DNA from: an uncultured Clostridiaceae bacterium
GTDB lineage: Bacteria > Bacillota > Clostridia > TANB77 > CAG-508
Direction: 5' to 3'
NCBI GenBank assembly: GCA_948356915.1
Contig: CAOJCG010000006.1
Coordinates: 25,713 to 89,712, forward strand
DNA: 64,000 nucleotides
In this document: positions 60,038-64,000 of the stretch, piece by piece
Position numbering within the stretch: the stretch's first letter is position 1
Layout of the letters: every line of letters starts with the position of its first letter
Notes under the pieces: model-generated
The model's database searches: none
What the model was told of the DNA's origin: nothing
Seen by the model: only the letters and a program-made list of their open reading frames with translations
Translations under genes and position numbers: made by a program

Positions 60038-62056
60038 TTAATCCCATTGGTTGAATATATCTTTTAGTTTTTCTACTACATAGTGACTTCCACCTTTTTC
60101 TTTTACATCTTCTACCATACTAACTATTAGTAGTTGCCTTCCTCCTTTTTCGTCTGCTATGAATGTGTTGTACCAGCCTATTTCAGTTCCTTCTTTATCA
60201 TTCTTTGATGTTTTAATTTCTGCTGTTCCTGTTTTTCCTGCAATAACCATATCATTCAATTTGGCACTATGTGCTGTTCCTTTTGGATTTTCTACTACTT
60301 GTATTAAGGCTTCTTTTATTTCATTTGCTGCTTCTTTAGTAAATGCTTCTTCTTTAAAATATTTTACTTCTGAAGAACCTGTGTATTCTAAGTAAGTATC
60401 TACCATACTTCCTTCGTTTAAAAATGCTGAGTATAGCATTGCCATATGAATAGGGTTTACTAAAACTTCTGCTTGTCCATATCCACTATTTGCAAGGTCT
60501 GTTTCTGTGGCAAATGTATCTGTATTAGAATAACTTGATTTTACTTCGCCTAATGGTGTTTTTATATTAGTATTAAATCCTATATTAGTTAAACTTTTAG
60601 CAAAATTATCTTTCCCTATCTTTAATGCTGCTTTTGCAAAATAAATATTATCTGAATATATTAAAGCATTTTGTAAATTTGCTTTTCCAGAATAAGTGGC
60701 TAATGTTGTTACATAGAAGTCTTTCCAGCTTGAGTCTTTTTGCCATTTAGTTCCGCTTTTTCCAAAGTCTTCTTCTGCTGTGAAGCTTCTAGTTGTTAAA
60801 CCTACTGCTCCTGTTATTGGTTTAAAAGATGATCCTGGCGCATAACTTGCTAAAAACCTATTATATAAAGGTTTGTTTTCATCTTCTGATAATTTATTCC
60901 ATTTATTTGTGGTCATTCCTAAACTAAAATCATTTGAGTTAAATGTTGGTGTGCTAACTGCTGCTAGTAATTCTCCTGTTTTAGGGTTTATTGCCACTGA
61001 AGCACTTTTATCGTCTTTAAATCTTTCATATAATTTTTGCTCAATATCTGAGTCTATTGTAAGCTTTATGTTTTCTCCATTCTTCAAGTCTTTTTTTGCT
61101 ATAGATTTTACTTTTATATTATTTTCATTTGCTATATATATTTCGGCTCCATCTATTGCTCTTAACTTATCTTCATATATTTTTTCTATTCCTGATTTTC
61201 CTATTTTGCTATTTTTGTTGTATCCTTCATTTTGCTTTTCATTTAATTCTTCTGCACTTATTCCTTGCACATATCCTAATAAATGTGAACTTGCTTCTCC
61301 TAAATTGTATACTCTTTCTTCTACATCTACTATTTTTATTCCTCTTATCTGTAATAGTTTTTCTTTTAATTGTGTTTCACTTTTTAGAACCGTTTTTATT
61401 GGTACAAAGGTATCATCTTTAACATATGAAGCAGATAAACTTCCTTTTATAGTATCTTCTGATATATCTAACAATTTTGCTATATTTTTTATATCTGCCT
61501 CTTTGCTTATTGTATCCATTCTTCCAGGTACTAAGCCTACTTGAGATGCTGTTTGATCTGCCGCTAATATTTTTCCATTTTTGTCATAAATAGTCCCTCT
61601 TTTTGCGCTTAGTGTTTCTACTCTTACTTTGTATTCATTATTTAGACTTGGGAATATGATGTTTGAAGACCATTTTATTTTATATATTCCATTTTCTTTA
61701 ACTAAGTTTGCTGTATTTGAGAAGTTGACTTCTCCTGCTATTGTGGACATTGAAGTACTATATACAACTTCTGCTTCTTTTCCTTTTTTAGTAGTTTTTG
61801 CAATATTTATATCTAATTTACTAACTTCAATTCCCTCATAAATGTTTTTGTTTCTTGTTCTATATTCTTCTTGCAAAGTTTCTTTTGTAGTTAATTCATA
61901 CATTGCATCATAATTTTTTTCTGTAATATATGCCATATATTGTTTAATTACATCTTCTGGTTTAGACGTATCTCTATTAAAAAATATTATAGAAATAATA
62001 CTTAAGACTAATACTGCAATAACTGCTATTATTATAATTACCTTTTTCTTTTCCAT
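60038..62056 (-). CDS. Penicillin-binding protein 2, MecA-type
   Basis: A 672-residue class B PBP. One helix (residues 5-26), an NTF2-like MecA-N domain (about 30-140, KPEDVIKQYMAYITEKNYDA), a dimerisation domain (AKRGTIYDKNGKILAADQTA), and the transpeptidase with YAPGSSFKPITG (SxxK, about 405), YSDNIYFAK (SDN) and IAGKTGTAEIK (KTG). It crosslinks peptidoglycan; proteins of this layout often bind beta-lactams weakly. GGGAG before ATG. No in-frame CGG. Confidence 0.93.
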   Translation of the reverse strand: MEKKKVIIIIAVIAVLVLSIISIIFFNRDTSKPEDVIKQYMAYITEKNYDAMYELTTKETLQEEYRTRNKNIYEGIEVSKLDINIAKTTKKGKEAEVVYSTSMSTIAGEVNFSNTANLVKENGIYKIKWSSNIIFPSLNNEYKVRVETLSAKRGTIYDKNGKILAADQTASQVGLVPGRMDTISKEADIKNIAKLLDISEDTIKGSLSASYVKDDTFVPIKTVLKSETQLKEKLLQIRGIKIVDVEERVYNLGEASSHLLGYVQGISAEELNEKQNEGYNKNSKIGKSGIEKIYEDKLRAIDGAEIYIANENNIKVKSIAKKDLKNGENIKLTIDSDIEQKLYERFKDDKSASVAINPKTGELLAAVSTPTFNSNDFSLGMTTNKWNKLSEDENKPLYNRFLASYAPGSSFKPITGAVGLTTRSFTAEEDFGKSGTKWQKDSSWKDFYVTTLATYSGKANLQNALIYSDNIYFAKAALKIGKDNFAKSLTNIGFNTNIKTPLGEVKSSYSNTDTFATETDLANSGYGQAEVLVNPIHMAMLYSAFLNEGSMVDTYLEYTGSSEVKYFKEEAFTKEAANEIKEALIQVVENPKGTAHSAKLNDMVIAGKTGTAEIKTSKNDKEGTEIGWYNTFIADEKGGRQLLIVSMVEDVKEKGGSHYVVEKLKDIFNQWD

Positions 62057-62165
62057 AAATTTACTCCCTCTATTTATTTATTCATAATAAATATTATCAC
62101 AAATATTTTTATATAGCAATGAAATTTTTTTGAAAATATTTATTATTGTTTAACAATTACTGTAA

Positions 62166-62198
62166 AAAAAATAATAGAGAAATTTTCTCCATTATTTT
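62166..62198 (-). terminator. Terminator of tyrS
   Basis: AAATAATAGAGAA pairs with TTCTCCATTATTT with one mismatch, followed by a T run on the minus strand, 11 bases past the stop codon. Confidence 0.85.
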
Positions 62199-62208
62199 TT
62201 ATATCAGT

Positions 62209-63435
62209 TTAATTTCTCTTACCAATATATGAGTTTTTCTTTCCTCTTTTTACTATTACATATGTTCCTTCTATAAACATACTTTCATCTATTATCATGT
62301 TAGCATCTGTTATTTTTTCACCATTTACTGATATTGCTCCATTTGATATAAATTCTCTTGCTTCTCTTTTGCTTGAAGCTGCTCCTATATTTACTGCTAA
62401 GTCTGCTACACTTTGACCTGCTTCTACTTCTTTTATTTGTTCACTTCCAAATAGGTCTTCTATATCTTTTTTAGTTAAATCACTGAATTTATTGTTAAAC
62501 AAGTGGTCTGCTAGGTTTACTGCTCTTTCATATTCTTCTTTTCCATGTAAGAATGTTATTATTTCTCTTGCTAATGCTTTATGTGCTTCTCGGTATTCTG
62601 GGTGCTCATTATTTTTTCTTTCATATTCTTCTATTTCTTCTTTTGATAAGAATGTGTATATTTTTAAATAGTCTATTACCATACTGTCTTCTACATTTGT
62701 GAAGAATTGGTATAGTTTATAGCTTGATGTTTTTTCTTTGTCTAGCCATAGTGCATTTCCTTCACTTTTTCCAAATTTCTTTCCTTGTGAGTCTGTTACT
62801 AATGGCATTGTGAAACCATATACTTCATCTCCTGTAGATTTTCTTATTAAATCTATTCCAGCTGTTATATTTCCCCATTGGTCTGAACCTGCACATTGTA
62901 ACTCTACATTCTTATGTTCATGTAAGTGTTTAAAGTCTAATGCTTGTAATATCATGTATGAAAATTCCGTGTATGTTATTCCTGAGTCCAGTCTTCTTCT
63001 TATTATATCTTTATCTAGCATATAATTTACATTAAAGTATTTTCCATAATCTCTTAAAAAGTCTATTACATTTATATCTTTATACCAATCATTGTTGTTT
63101 ACTACTTCAAATCCAAATATTTTTTCTACTTGAGCTTTTAGTTTTTCAAAGTTTGCATTTACTTCTTCTTTTTTTGCCATTGCTCTTTCTGTTGTTGGGC
63201 GTGGGTCTCCTATCATTCCAGTTCCTCCACCTACTAATAGTATTGGTGTGTGCCCTGCATCTTTTAATCTTTTTGAAATTAGAAAGCTTGATAAATGCCC
63301 TACATGTAAACTGTCTGCTGTTGGATCTGTTCCTATATAAAAAGTTAATCCTCCTTCATTTAATTTTTCTTCTAAATCTGGACTAGAAATGTCTTTAATT
63401 AGTCCTCTCCATTTTAATTCTTCTACTAGTTTCAT
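62209..63435 (-). CDS. tyrS: Tyrosine-tRNA ligase
   Basis: A 408-residue class I synthetase. YIGTDPTADSLHVGHLSSFL (HVGH, about residue 33-52), QVEKIFGFEVVNNNDWYKDI, QCAGSDQWGNITAGIDLIRK (about 180) and the KMSKS-like KFGKSEGNALWLD (about 221) identify TyrRS. A C-terminal S4 domain (KREAREFISNGAISVNGEKI) binds tRNA. It is controlled by the tyrosine T-box upstream. AAGGAG-type site before ATG. No in-frame CGG. Confidence 0.97.
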   Translation of the reverse strand: MKLVEELKWRGLIKDISSPDLEEKLNEGGLTFYIGTDPTADSLHVGHLSSFLISKRLKDAGHTPILLVGGGTGMIGDPRPTTERAMAKKEEVNANFEKLKAQVEKIFGFEVVNNNDWYKDINVIDFLRDYGKYFNVNYMLDKDIIRRRLDSGITYTEFSYMILQALDFKHLHEHKNVELQCAGSDQWGNITAGIDLIRKSTGDEVYGFTMPLVTDSQGKKFGKSEGNALWLDKEKTSSYKLYQFFTNVEDSMVIDYLKIYTFLSKEEIEEYERKNNEHPEYREAHKALAREIITFLHGKEEYERAVNLADHLFNNKFSDLTKKDIEDLFGSEQIKEVEAGQSVADLAVNIGAASSKREAREFISNGAISVNGEKITDANMIIDESMFIEGTYVIVKRGKKNSYIGKRN

Positions 63436-63505
63436 TGTTATTTTCTCCTTTCTTACGTTTTTAATTAATCGCCCCTACATAATTTTCATTTTTTATATTT
63501 CTTTA

Positions 63506-63712
63506 ATAATTCAAAAGAGTCAAACCGCCTTATTTTAAAGGACGATTTGACTCGTGGTACCACCTTTATTCGTATAAATTTTGTTTATACCTTATTCTAA
63601 GCTGTTCGTAGCTTGTACGTTAATTACTATAAGAATTGTATTTCATAATTTTATATTCTGATAGTTTTCAGCCAAACACTACCTCTCTTTAATTATTGTA
63701 ACTATAAAATTA
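63506..63712 (-). promoter_or_regulatory. Tyrosine T-box riboswitch
   Basis: On the minus strand: AG-rich start AAGAGAGGTAGTG with GGCTGAAAACTATC, a stem I specifier loop with GAAATACAATTC (TAC = Tyr codon), and the T-box AAAGGTGGTACCACG (63553-63567 region). Then comes the terminator stem GAGTCAAATCG/CGGTTTGACTC with a T run. Uncharged tRNA-Tyr would favour the antiterminator and turn on tyrS. Confidence 0.95.
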
Positions 63713-63756
63713 TTACTTGTTTTCTTTTTAAAACATAATTAAATTTAACTATAACT

Positions 63757-63785
63757 ATTATACAATATTGATTTTAAGTTTGCAA
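63757..63785 (-). promoter_or_regulatory. Promoter of the tyrS leader
   Basis: TTGCAA (63785-63780), 17 bases, TATAAT (63762-63757), with transcription start near 63750. The -35 box overlaps the last codons of the transposase remnant. Confidence 0.8.
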
Positions 63786-64000
63786 GAGCTTATTTTCAAA
63801 AGTTACAATTTTTGATACCTCGCTTTCATTTGGATTATTCAAAAACATAACCCATTGTGCAATCTGATTTGTTGGTTCCCTTCTTAGTATTTCTTTTTGG
63901 TATCTCAATTATATATAATTCTAGTACATCTGTCAACTCTAATTTTTTTTTAAGTTTCGATTTTTTGTAAAAATAATTTTTATAATTTAATTAAATTGGT
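63774..64000 (-). pseudogene. C-terminal remnant of a PD-(D/E)XK (Rpn-family) transposase, frameshifted
   Basis: The minus strand reads KLELTDVLELYIIEIPK in one frame and, after a +1 change near the A5 run at about 63895-63900, REPTNQIAQWVMFLNNPNES, ending with a stop at 63774. Both parts match the end of Rpn/PDDEXK_2 transposase-like nucleases (LTD-x-LE-x-x-x-IE-x-PK, then W-x-x-FL-x-NP). No CGG is at this shift. It continues beyond the window edge. Confidence 0.7.

Noticed and set aside
63908..63936. TTGACA-17-TATAAT match on the minus strand
   Set aside because: It lies inside the coding part of the transposase remnant, about 200 bases before the T-box; the match at 63757-63785 is better placed.
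1..64000. CRISPR array
   Set aside because: The only regular tandem repeats are the two 48-base antitoxin units and the 42-base intergenic units; neither has unique spacers.
1..64000. tRNA or rRNA genes
   Set aside because: I found no cloverleaf with a TTC-A/G-A loop and no rRNA-like segment; a tRNA scan would be needed to be certain.

Overview
The window looks like chromosome of a low-GC, spore-forming, anaerobic Bacillota (Clostridia-like, probably an uncultured gut lineage). Reasons: very AT-rich DNA; Gram-positive style ribosome binding sites; sporulation genes (spoIIIAA, spoIIM, a CotF-like coat protein); an LPQTG-anchored protein and a dockerin-like protein; oxygen/NO detoxification by a flavodiiron protein with rubredoxin; two high-molecular-weight PBPs; RNase Y; a tyrosine T-box. 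Most housekeeping genes lie on the minus strand.

Layout. 1-9.5 kb: small membrane and DUF4097 proteins, a small alarmone synthetase, hemolysin III, a DExH helicase. 9.5-13.5 kb: a 594-aa membrane protein, a CotF-like protein and an AAA-CYTH fusion. 13.5-26.6 kb: a complete FAS-II/acetyl-CoA carboxylase cluster, transcribed right to left as acyl-CoA ligase, birA, fabD, fabG, fabF, accB, fabZ, accC, accD, accA, fabI, acpP. It is interrupted by four small plus-strand genes and by repeat elements. 26.7-31.8 kb: rubredoxin/flavodiiron, ferredoxin, membrane and regulator genes. 32-33.3 kb: a type III toxin-antitoxin locus beside a chimeric scar. 33.5-37.8 kb: nucleotidase, Nudix, pentapeptide protein, GNAT, orphan spoIIIAA. 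38-51.5 kb: yebC, ftsH, cysS, PBP1A, rny, xerD, spoIIM. 51.6-64 kb: cohesin/dockerin-like pair, an EndoQ-like nuclease, a structured RNA candidate, tmcAL, rnhA, BI-1, a MecA-type PBP, T-box/tyrS and a transposase remnant.

Main discovery candidate. Five conserved native genes (accA, accD, birA, spoIIIAA, rnhA) are each split by one or two +1 frameshifts, seven in all. Every one has the same form: an in-frame CGG codon at which skipping the C gives a glycine codon GGN and restores the conserved protein. In RNase HI both skips are needed to recreate the catalytic-site signature. In a manual scan of about 14,000 codons of the other native genes I found no in-frame CGG read as arginine. A second gene population uses CGG as ordinary arginine (13 cases in 10 genes). 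These are mostly orphan, single-gene units with their own strong promoter, GGAGG site and hairpin terminator, sitting between native genes. This suggests that CGG(N) is a +1 recoding signal (quadruplet-like, Gly) in native genes, alongside a set of acquired or differently decoded cassettes. Four of the seven sites fall in the biotin/acetyl-CoA carboxylase pathway.
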